A stretch of 64,000 nucleotides of DNA from Pseudomonadota bacterium (GCA_023423695.1 JAFAFA010000120.1:4451-68450), one strand, 5' to 3'; numbered from the stretch's first letter, positions 32,795 through 41,633 are shown. The notes: generated by a model from the letters alone, not told the origin. Made by a program: numbers and translations.

Positions 32795-33769
32795 ATGAAG
32801 CGCTTTCTGGCGTCCGCCCTTGCCGCGTGCGTGCTGACCATCGGTGCCGCGACCGGTGCCATGGCCAAGACCGAAATCATGGTCGCCTATGAGAACAACC
32901 CCGGTGAGCCGCTCGACCGGGTGATGCACCACTGGGCCGACCTTCTGAAAGAGAAGAGCAAGGGCGAAGTCACCCTGAAGCTGTTCCCCAGCTCCCAGCT
33001 GGGCGCCAAGAAGGACGTGATGGAACAGGCGATGATGGGGATGAACGTCATCACCCTGACCGACGTCGGCTTCCTGCAGGATTACGATCCGGACCTCGGT
33101 GTTCTCTTCGGCCCGTATCTGACCGACGACCCCCAGAAGCTCTTCAAGATCTATGAGAGCGACTGGTTCAAGAAGAAGGACGAGGCGCTGCGCAAGAAGG
33201 GCGTGCACATCGTCATGTCCAACTACCTGTACGGCGTGCGCCACATCCTCGCCAAGAAGCCGATCAATACGCCAGAAGACCTCAAGGGCATGAAGATCCG
33301 CGTCCCGAACAACGTGATGCAGATCAAGACGATCGAGGCGATGGGCGCCACCGCCACGCCGATGCCGCTGGGCGAGGTCTATCCGGCCCTGACCACCGGG
33401 CTGATCGACGGCGTGGAGAACCCGGTCTCCGTGCTGTACGGCGCCAAGCTGCATGAACAGGCCAAGTATCTCAGCCTCGTCGGCTATCTGACCAACACCT
33501 CGCTCTGGGTCGGTGGCGAGGCCTTCTTCAGCAAGCTGCCGGCGGACGTCGTGAAGATGGTCCACGAGACCGGATACGAGGCCGGCCTGTACAGCCAGAA
33601 GCTGGCCGCCGAACAGGATGCCGAGTTCATCGAGAAGATGAAGGCGACCGGCGTCACCGTGATCCAGCCGAACCCCGCGCCGTTCCGCGAGGCCACCAAG
33701 GTCGTCTACACCCAGTTCCCCAAGTGGTCGGCGGGCCTGTATGAGCAGATCCAGAAGGATCTCAAGTAA
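32795..33769 (+). CDS. TRAP transporter substrate-binding protein (DctP family)
   Basis: A 324-residue periplasmic binding protein with a signal peptide (MKRFLASALAACVLTIGAATGAMA). Family features are the PLDRVMHHWADLLKEKSKGEVTLKLFPSSQLG segment read in parts, LKGMKIRVPNNVMQIKTIEAMG, and TPMPLGEVYPALTTGLIDGVENPV, which carries the conserved acid-binding region; an Arg in KIRVP would bind the carboxylate. GGAGG sits before ATG 32795. It delivers a sugar acid or similar carboxylate to the DctQM membrane proteins downstream. Confidence 0.9.
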   Translation: MKRFLASALAACVLTIGAATGAMAKTEIMVAYENNPGEPLDRVMHHWADLLKEKSKGEVTLKLFPSSQLGAKKDVMEQAMMGMNVITLTDVGFLQDYDPDLGVLFGPYLTDDPQKLFKIYESDWFKKKDEALRKKGVHIVMSNYLYGVRHILAKKPINTPEDLKGMKIRVPNNVMQIKTIEAMGATATPMPLGEVYPALTTGLIDGVENPVSVLYGAKLHEQAKYLSLVGYLTNTSLWVGGEAFFSKLPADVVKMVHETGYEAGLYSQKLAAEQDAEFIEKMKATGVTVIQPNPAPFREATKVVYTQFPKWSAGLYEQIQKDLK

Positions 33770-33828
33770 GAAATAAGTAAATCCGGGTGGGGCTGCCGTC
33801 CCGCCCGGATCGCTTGGAGGAGTATGCC

Positions 33829-34299
33829 ATGGAGTTGATCCGGCGTCTGCCATCGGTCGTCGCGGGAAGCGCGCTGGCCGCTCTGGTGGTGATGACCATC
33901 GCGGCGGTGATCGCGCGCTATGTTTTCGACGCCCCGCTGCATTGGGGCGAGGAGATGTCCGGGCTGCTGATGATCTGGATCATCATGATCGGCGCCATCG
34001 TCGCCGAGCGTGACGGTCAGCATCTGGAAATCCCGCTGTTCGTCGACCTTCTGCCCACCCGCATCCGGGCGGCGGTCGATCTGGCCATTTCCGCCCTGTC
34101 GGTCGCGGTTCTCGGCTATGCCGGATGGCTCGGCTATCTGCTGGCCCAGAGCGCCCAGTACAAGCTTACGGAAATTCTTCAGATCTCCTGGTTCTGGATC
34201 GACATCGCCGTTCCGGTGGGGGCGGTTGGCCTGGTGGCCTATCTTCTGCACCGCTGCTTTACCGACATCATGGTGATCGTGAAGGGGAAGGCGCCATGA
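33829..34299 (+). CDS. TRAP transporter small permease (DctQ family)
   Basis: A 156-residue membrane protein with four helices and the family pattern YVFDAPLHWGEEMSGLLMIW, followed by AERDGQHLEIPLF. It joins the large permease to form the TRAP channel. ATG 33829 follows GGAGGAG; it overlaps the start of the large permease gene by 4 bp. Confidence 0.9.
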   Translation: MELIRRLPSVVAGSALAALVVMTIAAVIARYVFDAPLHWGEEMSGLLMIWIIMIGAIVAERDGQHLEIPLFVDLLPTRIRAAVDLAISALSVAVLGYAGWLGYLLAQSAQYKLTEILQISWFWIDIAVPVGAVGLVAYLLHRCFTDIMVIVKGKAP

Positions 34300-35570
34300 G
34301 CTGGCCCGTCATCATTCTTATCATGCTTTGTCTCTTCGCATTGAACATGCGGATTTACATCGCGATTTTCGCATCCGTCCTTGTCTATTTCGTGTTCTTC
34401 AGCCCGGTTCCCGACCAGATCGCGGTCCAGCGGCTGATCGGCGCCTCGCAGAATCTCTCCCTCCTGGCGATTCCCTTCTTCATCCTGCTCGGCACGCTGA
34501 TGGACCACACCGGCGTGGCGAAGCGCCTGCTGCGCGTGGCCGACCTGCTGGTGGGCAAGTTCACCGGCGGCATGGCGCTGACCAACATCATGCTCAGCAC
34601 GCTGCTGGGCGGCGTCAGCGCCTCCAACCTCGCCGACAGCGCCATGCTCACCCGCATGATGGTGCCGGAGATGGAGCGCAAGGGCTACAACCGCGCCTTC
34701 GCCGCCGCCGTCACGGCGTCGGGCGCGCTGGTGACGCCGATCATCCCGCCGGGCATCGCGCTGATCATCTACGGCCTCGTCGCCGACGTCTCCATCGGCG
34801 CCATGTTCATGGCCGGCATCCTGCCGGGCATCGTGATGGCCATGATGCTGATGGTTGCGGCCTACATCGTGTCCAAGCGCAACGGCTATCCGCCGTCCCG
34901 CACGAGTTGGCCGACCGCCTCGGAAACCTCCAGCGCGCTGTTGGGCGCCTGGCCGGTGCTGCTTCTGCTGGTCGCCATCATCGGCGGCATCCGCGCCAAC
35001 ATCTTCACCCCGACCGAAGCGGGCGCGGTGGCTGTGCTGATCGTCCTGGTGATCGGCTTCGTGATCTACCGCGAGATGCGCGTCGCCCATGTGGTGGACG
35101 CCCTGGTCGGCACCTTCAAGGCCACCTCCTCGGTCATGCTGGTCATCATGGCCTGCTCGGCCCTGGCCTGGATCCTGTCGCTTGAACAGGCGGCGCAGCA
35201 GCTGGCGACCTACATCACGGCCCTGACCGACAACAAGTACGTCTTCCTGCTCATCCTCAATCTGCTTCTGCTGTTCCTGGGCATGCTGATCGAGGGCAAC
35301 GCGATCCTGATCGTCATGGTCCCGCTGCTGATGCCGACGGTGCATCAGCTCGGCATCGACCCGATCCATTTCGGCATCGTGGTGATCGTGAACCTCGCGG
35401 TCGGCTGTCTGACGCCGCCCGTGGGCACGGTGATGCTTCTGGTCTGCAACCTCGCCAAGGTGAAGATCTCGGACTTCATGAAACAGTCCACCCTGCTTTT
35501 CGTGGCGCTGTTCCTCTCGCTCATGCTCGTCACCTTCGTGCCGGAACTCTCGCTGCTCCTGGCGCGCTGA
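34296..35570 (+). CDS. TRAP transporter large permease (DctM family)
   Basis: A 424-residue transporter with about 12 helices. Hallmarks are AIPFFILLGTLMDHTGVAKRL, LLGGVSASNLADSAMLTRMM, ASGALVTPIIPPGIALIIYG, TPTEAGAVAV and the closing FGIVVIVNLAVGCLTPPVG. It uses the Na+ gradient for uptake. The ATG is fixed by the 4-bp overlap with dctQ; the longer open frame upstream is out of phase with dctQ coding. Confidence 0.92.
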   Translation: MSWPVIILIMLCLFALNMRIYIAIFASVLVYFVFFSPVPDQIAVQRLIGASQNLSLLAIPFFILLGTLMDHTGVAKRLLRVADLLVGKFTGGMALTNIMLSTLLGGVSASNLADSAMLTRMMVPEMERKGYNRAFAAAVTASGALVTPIIPPGIALIIYGLVADVSIGAMFMAGILPGIVMAMMLMVAAYIVSKRNGYPPSRTSWPTASETSSALLGAWPVLLLLVAIIGGIRANIFTPTEAGAVAVLIVLVIGFVIYREMRVAHVVDALVGTFKATSSVMLVIMACSALAWILSLEQAAQQLATYITALTDNKYVFLLILNLLLLFLGMLIEGNAILIVMVPLLMPTVHQLGIDPIHFGIVVIVNLAVGCLTPPVGTVMLLVCNLAKVKISDFMKQSTLLFVALFLSLMLVTFVPELSLLLAR

Positions 35571-35613
35571 TCCCCTCTGCCGCCTCCCTCGCTATTCCTC
35601 CAAGGGACCCGAC

Positions 35614-37101
35614 ATGCCGAAGTACCTGAAGATCCATTCCAGCGACACCGTCGCCGTCGCCCTGGAGCCGCTGGCCCAGGGTACCGCGATCGCCGGTCTG
35701 GGCGTCGTCCTGCTCGACGAGGTGCCGCAGGGCCACAAGTTCGCCGTGACGCCGCACCAGCCGGGCGACCGGGTCATCAAGTACGGCAGCGTGATCGGCC
35801 TCGCCAAGGAGGCGATTCCGGTGGGGCGGCACATCCACACCCACAACATCGGAACGGCGCTGGGCGGCGTGCAGGACTACGCCTATGCCGGCCCGGCGGC
35901 CGACGCCGCGCCGGCCGGACGGCCGGCGCCGACCATCCAGGCCTTCGTCCGTGCCAACGGCGAGATCGGCGTGCGCAACGACCTGTGGATCGTTCCGCTG
36001 GTCGGCTGCGTCAACGGCCTCGCCAAGAACGCGGCCAAACGCTTCGAGAAGATGGGCCTGCTTCCCGAAGGCTCCCGCGTCATGGTGCTGGAGCATCCCT
36101 ACGGCTGCTCCCAGCTCGGCGGCGACCTGGACAACACCCGCAACATCCTGCGCGACTTCGCCATCCACCCCAACGCCGGTGGCGTGCTGGTGATGGGGCT
36201 GGGCTGCGAGAACAACACCCGCGCCCTGTTCACCCAGGGCTTCGAGCATCCCGACCCGCGCCGCCTGCGCTATCTGACCACCCAGGAGGTGTCGGACGAG
36301 CTTGAAGCGTCGCTGGAGGCGATGACCGAGCTGGCGGTGGTGATGCGCGAGGACCGGCGCGAGCCGGTGGGCGCCGACCGCCTGCGGATCGGCCTGAAGT
36401 GCGGCGGCTCGGACGGCTTCTCCGGCATCACCGCGAACCCGCTGCTGGGCGCTTTTTCCGACTGGCTGTGCGGGATCGGCGGCGCCACCGTGCTGACCGA
36501 GGTGCCGGAGATGTTCGGCGCCGAGCATCTGCTGATGGAGCGGGCGGAGAATCGTGAGGTGTTCGAGGGCGTCGTTACCCTGATCAACGACTTCAAGCAG
36601 TATTTCCTCGACCACAACCAGCCGATCTACGAGAACCCCTCGCCCGGCAACAAGGCGGGTGGGATCAGCACGCTGGAGGAGAAGTCGCTGGGCTGCACCC
36701 AGAAGGCCGGCCTTTCCCCGGTGCGCGACGTCATCCGCTACGCCGAGCGCATCCGCAAGCCGGGCCTGACCCTGCTGGAGGCGCCGGGCAACGACGGCGT
36801 CGCGGTGACCGCCCTGGCCGCCGCCGGCTGCCACATCGTGCTGTTCACCACGGGCCGCGGCACGCCCCTGGGCGGCGTCGTGCCGACCATGAAGATCGCC
36901 ACCAACACCGCGATGGCCGAGAAGAAGCGGCACTGGATCGACTTCAACGCCGGTCCCATCGCCGAGGCCGCCGCGACGGTGGACAGCCTGCTGCCGTCCT
37001 TCATCGACGGCATCCTCGCCGTCGCCAACGGCAGGCAGGCGCGCAACGAGGAGAACGACGTCCACGACCTCGTGATCTTCAAGACCGGCGTCACGCTCTG
37101 A
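35614..37101 (+). CDS. uxaA: Altronate dehydratase UxaA
   Basis: A 495-residue single-chain UxaA that dehydrates D-altronate to 2-keto-3-deoxygluconate. The N-terminal SAF domain (1-95) includes KFAVTPHQPGDRVIKYGSVIG and HIHTHNI; the C-terminal domain has NDLWIVPLVGCVNG, MVLEHPYGCSQLGGDL, LVMGLGCENN, LKCGGSDGFSGITANP and FTTGRGTPLG, with the Cys residues thought to bind iron. It lies 43 bp after the TRAP permease and 34 bp before uxaB. Confidence 0.92.
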   Translation: MPKYLKIHSSDTVAVALEPLAQGTAIAGLGVVLLDEVPQGHKFAVTPHQPGDRVIKYGSVIGLAKEAIPVGRHIHTHNIGTALGGVQDYAYAGPAADAAPAGRPAPTIQAFVRANGEIGVRNDLWIVPLVGCVNGLAKNAAKRFEKMGLLPEGSRVMVLEHPYGCSQLGGDLDNTRNILRDFAIHPNAGGVLVMGLGCENNTRALFTQGFEHPDPRRLRYLTTQEVSDELEASLEAMTELAVVMREDRREPVGADRLRIGLKCGGSDGFSGITANPLLGAFSDWLCGIGGATVLTEVPEMFGAEHLLMERAENREVFEGVVTLINDFKQYFLDHNQPIYENPSPGNKAGGISTLEEKSLGCTQKAGLSPVRDVIRYAERIRKPGLTLLEAPGNDGVAVTALAAAGCHIVLFTTGRGTPLGGVVPTMKIATNTAMAEKKRHWIDFNAGPIAEAAATVDSLLPSFIDGILAVANGRQARNEENDVHDLVIFKTGVTL

Positions 37102-37135
37102 CCCGCCAATGACCATTCAGACAAGGACGCCGACC

Positions 37136-38605
37136 ATGAAGCGCCTGAATGCATCCTTTCTCAACGGACGCCCGCGCCCGACGACGACACGCATCGTGCA
37201 GTTCGGCGAGGGCAACTTCCTGCGTGCCTTCTTCGACTGGAAGGTCGACCGCCTGAACGAGACCGCCGGGTCCGACTGGGGCGTGACCGTCGTCCGTCCC
37301 ATCACCAGCGGCTTTCCCCAGACGTTGAACGAGCAGGAGGGTGTCTACACCGTCCTGTCGCGCGGCGTGGACGAGTCCGGAGAAAAGGTTTCCCAGGCGC
37401 GGCTGATCGCCTGCGTGCGCAACGAGATCGCCGCGCATGGCGAATGGGCGTCGGTTCTGGAACTGGCGCGCGATCCGAACGTCACGGTCGTCGTGTCCAA
37501 CACCACCGACGCCGGAATCGCCTATGTTCCGTCCGTGGCCTATGCAGACGATCCGCCGGCGTCCTTCCCCGGCAAGATGACCCGCTTCCTGCATGAACGC
37601 TGGAAGGCGTTCGACGGCGCTGCGGATGGCGGTCTGCAGATGCTTGCCTGCGAGCTGATCGACCACAACGGCGACGAGCTGAAGCGGATCGTCCTGCTGC
37701 ACGCCCGCGACTGGGCGCTGGAGCCGGCCTTCATCGCCTGGATCGAGACGGCGAACGCCTTCTACAACACGCTGGTCGACCGCATCGTCCCCGGCTTCCC
37801 GCGCGCCGAGGCCGACAGCCTGCGCCAGGAACTGGGCTACGACGACAACTTCATGGCGGCGGCGGAGCTGTTCCACCTGTTCGTGATCGAGCGCAGGGAA
37901 GGAATGCCCGCGCTGCGCCTGCCGCTGGGCGATCATGACGAGGGCACCGTCGTCACGGCGGACGTCACCCCCTACAAGGCGCGCAAGGTCGCCATCCTCA
38001 ACGGCGCCCACACCGGGTTGTGCGCCCTTGCCCTGCTGGCAGGCGTCGAAACGGTGGGCGAGGCGGTGAACGATCCCGCCGGCGCGCGCTTCCTCGACCG
38101 GCTGTTGAACGAGGAGGTCATCCCCTTCCTCACCCTGCCGAAGCCGGAACTGGAGGACTTCGCCGCCGCCGTGCTGCGACGCTTCCGCAACCCCTATATC
38201 CGTCACCTCTGGTACGACATCAGCCTGAACGGTCTGGTCAAGTACCAGACCCGCAACCTGGACCGGCTGCTGGCCTACCAGGAGCGGTTCGGCAAACCGG
38301 CGCCGCTGATGAGCCTGTCGCTGGCCGCCTGGCTGGCCTTTTACCTGGGCCGGTTTCCCGGCGCGGAGACGGTGCCGCCGCGCGACTCCGCCGAGGTCGT
38401 CGAACGCGTCCGTGCGATCGGCGCGCTGGATGATGGCACTCCGGCAGGGCTCGAAGCGATGGCCGCTGCATATCTGGGCGAGACGGCCTTCTGGGGCCGT
38501 GCCATCGACGAGCCCTCGCTGCGCGCCCGGATCGTCGAGGATTTCCGGTTCCTGACGGAGGAGCCCTTTACCTTCGCCCGCCTCGCTGTCCGCCTGGAGG
38601 GCTGA
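37136..38605 (+). CDS. uxaB: Tagaturonate reductase UxaB (mannitol dehydrogenase family)
   Basis: A 489-residue polyol-dehydrogenase-family enzyme that reduces D-tagaturonate to D-altronate with NADH. The N-terminus MKRLNASFLNGR...TTTRIVQFGEGNFLRAFFDW matches UxaB better than UxuB, which lacks this R-I-V-Q-F-G-E-G-N-F-L-R-A-F form. Further marks are VSNTTDAGI, LACELIDHNG, VTPYKARKVAILNGAHTGLCALA with the catalytic Lys/His region. ATG 37136 has AAGGA 8 bases upstream; ATG 37109 has none. It is the last gene of the operon. Confidence 0.87.
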   Translation: MKRLNASFLNGRPRPTTTRIVQFGEGNFLRAFFDWKVDRLNETAGSDWGVTVVRPITSGFPQTLNEQEGVYTVLSRGVDESGEKVSQARLIACVRNEIAAHGEWASVLELARDPNVTVVVSNTTDAGIAYVPSVAYADDPPASFPGKMTRFLHERWKAFDGAADGGLQMLACELIDHNGDELKRIVLLHARDWALEPAFIAWIETANAFYNTLVDRIVPGFPRAEADSLRQELGYDDNFMAAAELFHLFVIERREGMPALRLPLGDHDEGTVVTADVTPYKARKVAILNGAHTGLCALALLAGVETVGEAVNDPAGARFLDRLLNEEVIPFLTLPKPELEDFAAAVLRRFRNPYIRHLWYDISLNGLVKYQTRNLDRLLAYQERFGKPAPLMSLSLAAWLAFYLGRFPGAETVPPRDSAEVVERVRAIGALDDGTPAGLEAMAAAYLGETAFWGRAIDEPSLRARIVEDFRFLTEEPFTFARLAVRLEG

Positions 38606-38664
38606 CGGGGGCGCCGTCACCTCGTTGCGGCTGGCGGTTCGGGAAGAGATGGTTCGCCGCGGGC

Positions 38665-38711
38665 TCCCAGAGTCTGTCAGATGCTTCGATCAGCATCTGA
38701 CAGACTCTGGG
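38665..38711 (+). terminator. Long stem-loop after uxaB (19-20 bp) with T-rich tail
   Basis: A perfect 19-bp inverted repeat (CCCAGAGTCTGTCAGATGC at 38666-38684 and its complement at 38693-38711), one further inner pair, then CTTTTGGTTTTTCC. It is 60 bp after the uxaB stop and should work as an intrinsic terminator. Because it abuts an IS6 fragment, the arms may instead be a pair of fused IS ends. Confidence 0.6.
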
Positions 38712-38764
38712 CTTTTGGTTTTTCCAAAGCGGACACCGCGGTACAGGGTGACGGACGTGCTCAT
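38712..38764 (-). mobile_element. IS6-family transposase start, 14-codon remnant
   Basis: The minus strand from ATG 38764 reads MSTSVTLYRGVRFG, the start of IS6-family transposases (compare MSTTPTPYRGFRFP at 54512). Homology then ends at the long stem-loop. It is a relic on the left side of the chemosensory cluster. The interval to the repeat at 38850 holds no gene. Confidence 0.6.
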
Positions 38765-38849
38765 GCCCGCAACCTGCAATGCCGGACCGCCTACCGCCCA
38801 CCTGCCAACACCTTCGCGCTGCGGTGCTAAAGCGGATTGCAAGCCGCTT

Positions 38850-38943
38850 TGGACCGCGACGGCGGTCCCGGCCGCCCATGCGGCCGAAGCCCGACCGGCG
38901 AATGAGGTCATATGACTCTAAAGCGAATGCAAATTCGCTTTAG
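38850..38943. repeat. 94-bp dispersed repeat, copy 2
   Basis: Second copy of the repeat at 1151-1244, in the same orientation and again ending inside the 3' end of a minus-strand gene. A related shorter hairpin (AAAGCGG-N8-CCGCTTT, 38829-38850) adjoins its left side and resembles the right-end hairpin, so the element may have stems at both ends here. Copy 1 lacks that left stem because IS3 sequence takes its place. Confidence 0.75.
38918..38943 (-). terminator. Hairpin at the 3' end of the chemosensory operon
   Basis: The same 11-bp stem with GCAA loop as at 1219-1244. The TAA stop of the receptor gene (38940-38942) lies in the right arm, so the repeat supplies both stop codon and 3' structure. 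Confidence 0.5.
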
Positions 38944-40394
38944 AACAACTCGATAGCAGGGAGCGCGTCCGTCTGGCGGCCCGTGGTGCCGCTCATCACT
39001 TCCTCATGGCGACGCCACTGCACCTCGGTGACATAGGTCCGCGTCATCGTGTCGAGGACCGCCTTGAGGTCGGCCGGGGCTTCATTTCCCCCAACCTCCA
39101 GAAGGGCAGCCAAGCCATCGTTGAAGCGGCGCAGCCCGTCCAGACCGGCCAGCACGCTGTCGACTTGCTGCCGCACGATGTCCTGGAACTGGACCTGCCC
39201 CATGGCATTCATCATCACCTCGGCGATGCCCTGGCCGGTACGGTCCAATTCCTCCAGCAGGCTGCGCTGGTACTGGGCGACCCCTTGGAACCGATCGGAC
39301 ATGCTGACCAGCTGTTCGGTGAGGCCGGTCAGCATCGCCCGCTCGCTCTCCACCTTCTGCTCCAGTTGCTGGCCGTCGATCTGATGATTGATGGCCTGAC
39401 GCATCTTCGAGATGCCGTCATGGACATGGCGGATGGCGGCCGAGGTCTGCTGCGACAGGTCCCGCACTTCCGCGGCGACGACCTTGAAGCCGTGGCCGAA
39501 TTCCCCGGCCCTGGTCGCCTCGATGGTGGCGTTGAGCGCCAGCATGTTGGTGGCCGACAGAATGCGGGTGATGGCGTCGATGGAGCTTTCCAGCCCATCG
39601 GCCACCTGAACGATCTCCGAGAACCGGTTGCGGTCGTGCATGGCGTCCTGCAGCCGTTCCTCCAGGTAACGCTGCAGGCTGTCGATGCAATCGTGGTTGC
39701 GGGCGATGCTCTCGCCCGAACCGTCGATCAACGCCGACGATTCCCGGTCGGATCGGCGGATGAAATCCACAAGGCGAACGACATGGGCGTCGATGTCCCG
39801 CAGTTGCCCCAGGATGGTGAAGGCGGCGTTCTCGGTCTGGTCGACCACGGTGCGCAGATGCGCCCCGGTCACTTCGCAGAACCCGGGAACATCCGACACG
39901 GCGGCCGCGGCGCCGGCAGTCCGGCTTTCCAGAGCTTCGACATGGCGCCTCCGGGCGGAGAACAGGGCCGGGAGGCTGTCCCATTCGTCCGCGTGCGCCG
40001 CCTGCGCGAGACGGGCGCGCCAATGGGCGGCGTCCTCGGATATCGCCGCGAGCACCGCATCCGCTTCGTCGCCCGAATAGGCTTTCCCGTCGATGGTCAG
40101 TGCGGGCTTTGCCAGAAACTCCGAGAGGACGGCGCCGGTCGCATGCCGGCTGCCCATGAGCAGGAGCAGCGCCACCAGCCCGACGGCCAGCGCCCCGGCG
40201 GTTGCCAGCGCAAGGGCGGCAGGCGCCGGCACGCCGAACCCGCCGAGGAGTTCCACGCAGGCCGGGCCGAAAATCCAGACCAGCAGGGGAAGAACCACCA
40301 TCTGAAGGCCAAGGCCCGTGGCGAGCAGAGTCCTCAGGCGCCGCATGTTCGAAAGATGCGTGTCTGGCTGGGCGGTGATGGTCAACCCGAACAT
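38940..40394 (-). CDS. Methyl-accepting chemotaxis protein, membrane-anchored, no periplasmic sensor domain
   Basis: A 484-residue receptor. Two helices near the N-terminus (about 21-43 and 57-81) are separated by only a dozen residues, so almost nothing is exposed outside. Residues 85-240 are cytoplasmic and unassigned. The signalling tip is at about 282-297 (TNMLALNATIEATRAG, then FGHGFKVVAAEVRDLSQQT). It ends with VQFQDIVRQQVDSVLAGLDGL, seen in receptors and regulators tied to CheA-like systems. It is the last gene of the cluster, 34 bp after cheY. It presumably senses a membrane or cytoplasmic state. Its final codons merge with the dispersed repeat. Confidence 0.85.
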   Translation of the reverse strand: MFGLTITAQPDTHLSNMRRLRTLLATGLGLQMVVLPLLVWIFGPACVELLGGFGVPAPAALALATAGALAVGLVALLLLMGSRHATGAVLSEFLAKPALTIDGKAYSGDEADAVLAAISEDAAHWRARLAQAAHADEWDSLPALFSARRRHVEALESRTAGAAAAVSDVPGFCEVTGAHLRTVVDQTENAAFTILGQLRDIDAHVVRLVDFIRRSDRESSALIDGSGESIARNHDCIDSLQRYLEERLQDAMHDRNRFSEIVQVADGLESSIDAITRILSATNMLALNATIEATRAGEFGHGFKVVAAEVRDLSQQTSAAIRHVHDGISKMRQAINHQIDGQQLEQKVESERAMLTGLTEQLVSMSDRFQGVAQYQRSLLEELDRTGQGIAEVMMNAMGQVQFQDIVRQQVDSVLAGLDGLRRFNDGLAALLEVGGNEAPADLKAVLDTMTRTYVTEVQWRRHEEVMSGTTGRQTDALPAIELF

Positions 40395-40428
40395 GATCGA
40401 TTCCGTGTCTGTCGGTGCAAGTCTTGCG

Positions 40429-40803
40429 TCAGCGTGCGGTGGGAGCCACCTGCTTGATGACCTGCAGCAGCTGATCGCTCGCCACCGGCTTCACCAGCCA
40501 TCCGGTGGCGCCGGCGGCCTTGGCCTCGGTGCGCTTGTCCTGCTGGGACTCGGTGGTCAGCACCAGGATCGGGGTGAAGCGGAAGCCCGCCTGCTTGCGC
40601 AATTCGCGGATCAGTTCCACCCCGGTCATGCCGGGCATGTGGTAGTCGGTGATGACCAGGGCCGGCTGCAACCCGCCCTGTGCCTTCTTCAGAGCCTCCG
40701 GACCGTTGGACGCCTTCTCAACGGCATAGCCGGCCTTGGTCAGGATGTCGGTCATGCTCATCAGGATGGTCGGGCTGTCGTCGACGAGGAAGATCGGCTT
40801 CAT
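40429..40803 (-). CDS. cheY: Single-domain response regulator (CheY-like, downstream copy)
   Basis: A 124-residue receiver with all switch residues: acidic pair in FLVDDSPT, phospho-acceptor Asp in ITDYHMPGMTG, Thr in LTTESQ and Lys in LVKPV. It has no output domain. It overlaps the ParA gene by 4 bp. As the second CheY of the cluster it may be the output partner or a phosphate sink for CheA. Confidence 0.88.
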   Translation of the reverse strand: MKPIFLVDDSPTILMSMTDILTKAGYAVEKASNGPEALKKAQGGLQPALVITDYHMPGMTGVELIRELRKQAGFRFTPILVLTTESQQDKRTEAKAAGATGWLVKPVASDQLLQVIKQVAPTAR

Positions 40804-41633
40804 AACGGGACTCCGGTACGGGTAGGCGGGGGCAGGGGGCGGGCAGGCCGGCGGTCGGCGCCGCGGGAGGACAGGCTGGCGATCTCGTCGACGAGCAGGC
40901 TGTGGTCGAGCGCGCCGCGGCTGCGCGGACGGTATGCCGTGATCGGCTGTCCGGCGGCGAAGGCTTCGGCAAGCTGGATGTCGCTGCGGATGCCGGTGAA
41001 GATGCGGTCGGCCCCGAACTGGCGGCTCATCGCCTCGATCACCTGCCGATGGAGGTTCAGCCGCCGGTCGACCATCACCGGGACGATGCCGAGAAGCTGC
41101 AGATCCGGATTGTGGTCCATCGCCACGCGGAAGAACAGCCGGCTCAATTGCCTGACGCCTTCGCCGGCCAGATGGTGTGGCAGCAGCGGCACCAGAACCG
41201 CATCGGCCGCCGTCAGCGCATTGACCAGCGTGCCGCCCAGCGATGGCGGCGTGTCGATGACGATCCGGTCGAAGCGGTCGCGAAGCGGCGCCAGCGCCGC
41301 CGCCAGCCGTCTGGCGGGCGTCACGCGGTCGGCCTCTTCATACCGCTCGTCCGCCGGTGCCAGCCAGATATTCGGCTGGTCGGTGGGCAGTATCGTGTCG
41401 GAAAGCGGAACGCCGTCGGCGCGCAGCGCGTCATGGGCGCGCGGCGTTCCCCGGGCGGGCTTGATGGCGAATCCGCAAGCGGCGTGGCCCTGGGTGTCGA
41501 GATCGACCAGGAGCGTGCGCAGGCCGCGCCGGCCGAATTCGGCAGCCAGATTGACCGCGGTGGTGGTCTTGCCGGTTCCACCCTTGCGGTTGGACAGGGC
41601 AAGCACCTGAGGACAGTCGGATGGGGCGGTCAT
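40800..41633 (-). CDS. ParA/MinD-like ATPase of the chemosensory cluster (PpfA-type)
   Basis: A 277-residue deviant Walker ATPase: signature-lysine Walker A in NRKGGTGKTTTAVNLA, Walker A' in LLVDLDTQGHA, and RIVIDTPPSLGG. There is no DNA-binding helix-turn-helix at the N-terminus and no ParB or parS nearby, so it is not a replicon partition protein. ParA-like proteins inside chemotaxis operons (PpfA of Rhodobacter, ParC of Vibrio) position receptor arrays or divide them between daughter cells. ATG 41633 overlaps the STAS gene stop by 4 bp. It probably distributes the soluble receptor array over the nucleoid. Confidence 0.85.
   Translation of the reverse strand: MTAPSDCPQVLALSNRKGGTGKTTTAVNLAAEFGRRGLRTLLVDLDTQGHAACGFAIKPARGTPRAHDALRADGVPLSDTILPTDQPNIWLAPADERYEEADRVTPARRLAAALAPLRDRFDRIVIDTPPSLGGTLVNALTAADAVLVPLLPHHLAGEGVRQLSRLFFRVAMDHNPDLQLLGIVPVMVDRRLNLHRQVIEAMSRQFGADRIFTGIRSDIQLAEAFAAGQPITAYRPRSRGALDHSLLVDEIASLSSRGADRRPARPLPPPTRTGVPL

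Noticed and set aside
1151..38943. CRISPR or integron attC array from the two 94-bp repeats
   Set aside because: Only two copies 37 kb apart, no spacers, no cas or integrase genes.
40800..41633. ParA as a plasmid or chromosome partition protein
   Set aside because: No ParB, no parS-like repeats and no replication gene nearby; it is translationally coupled within the che operon.
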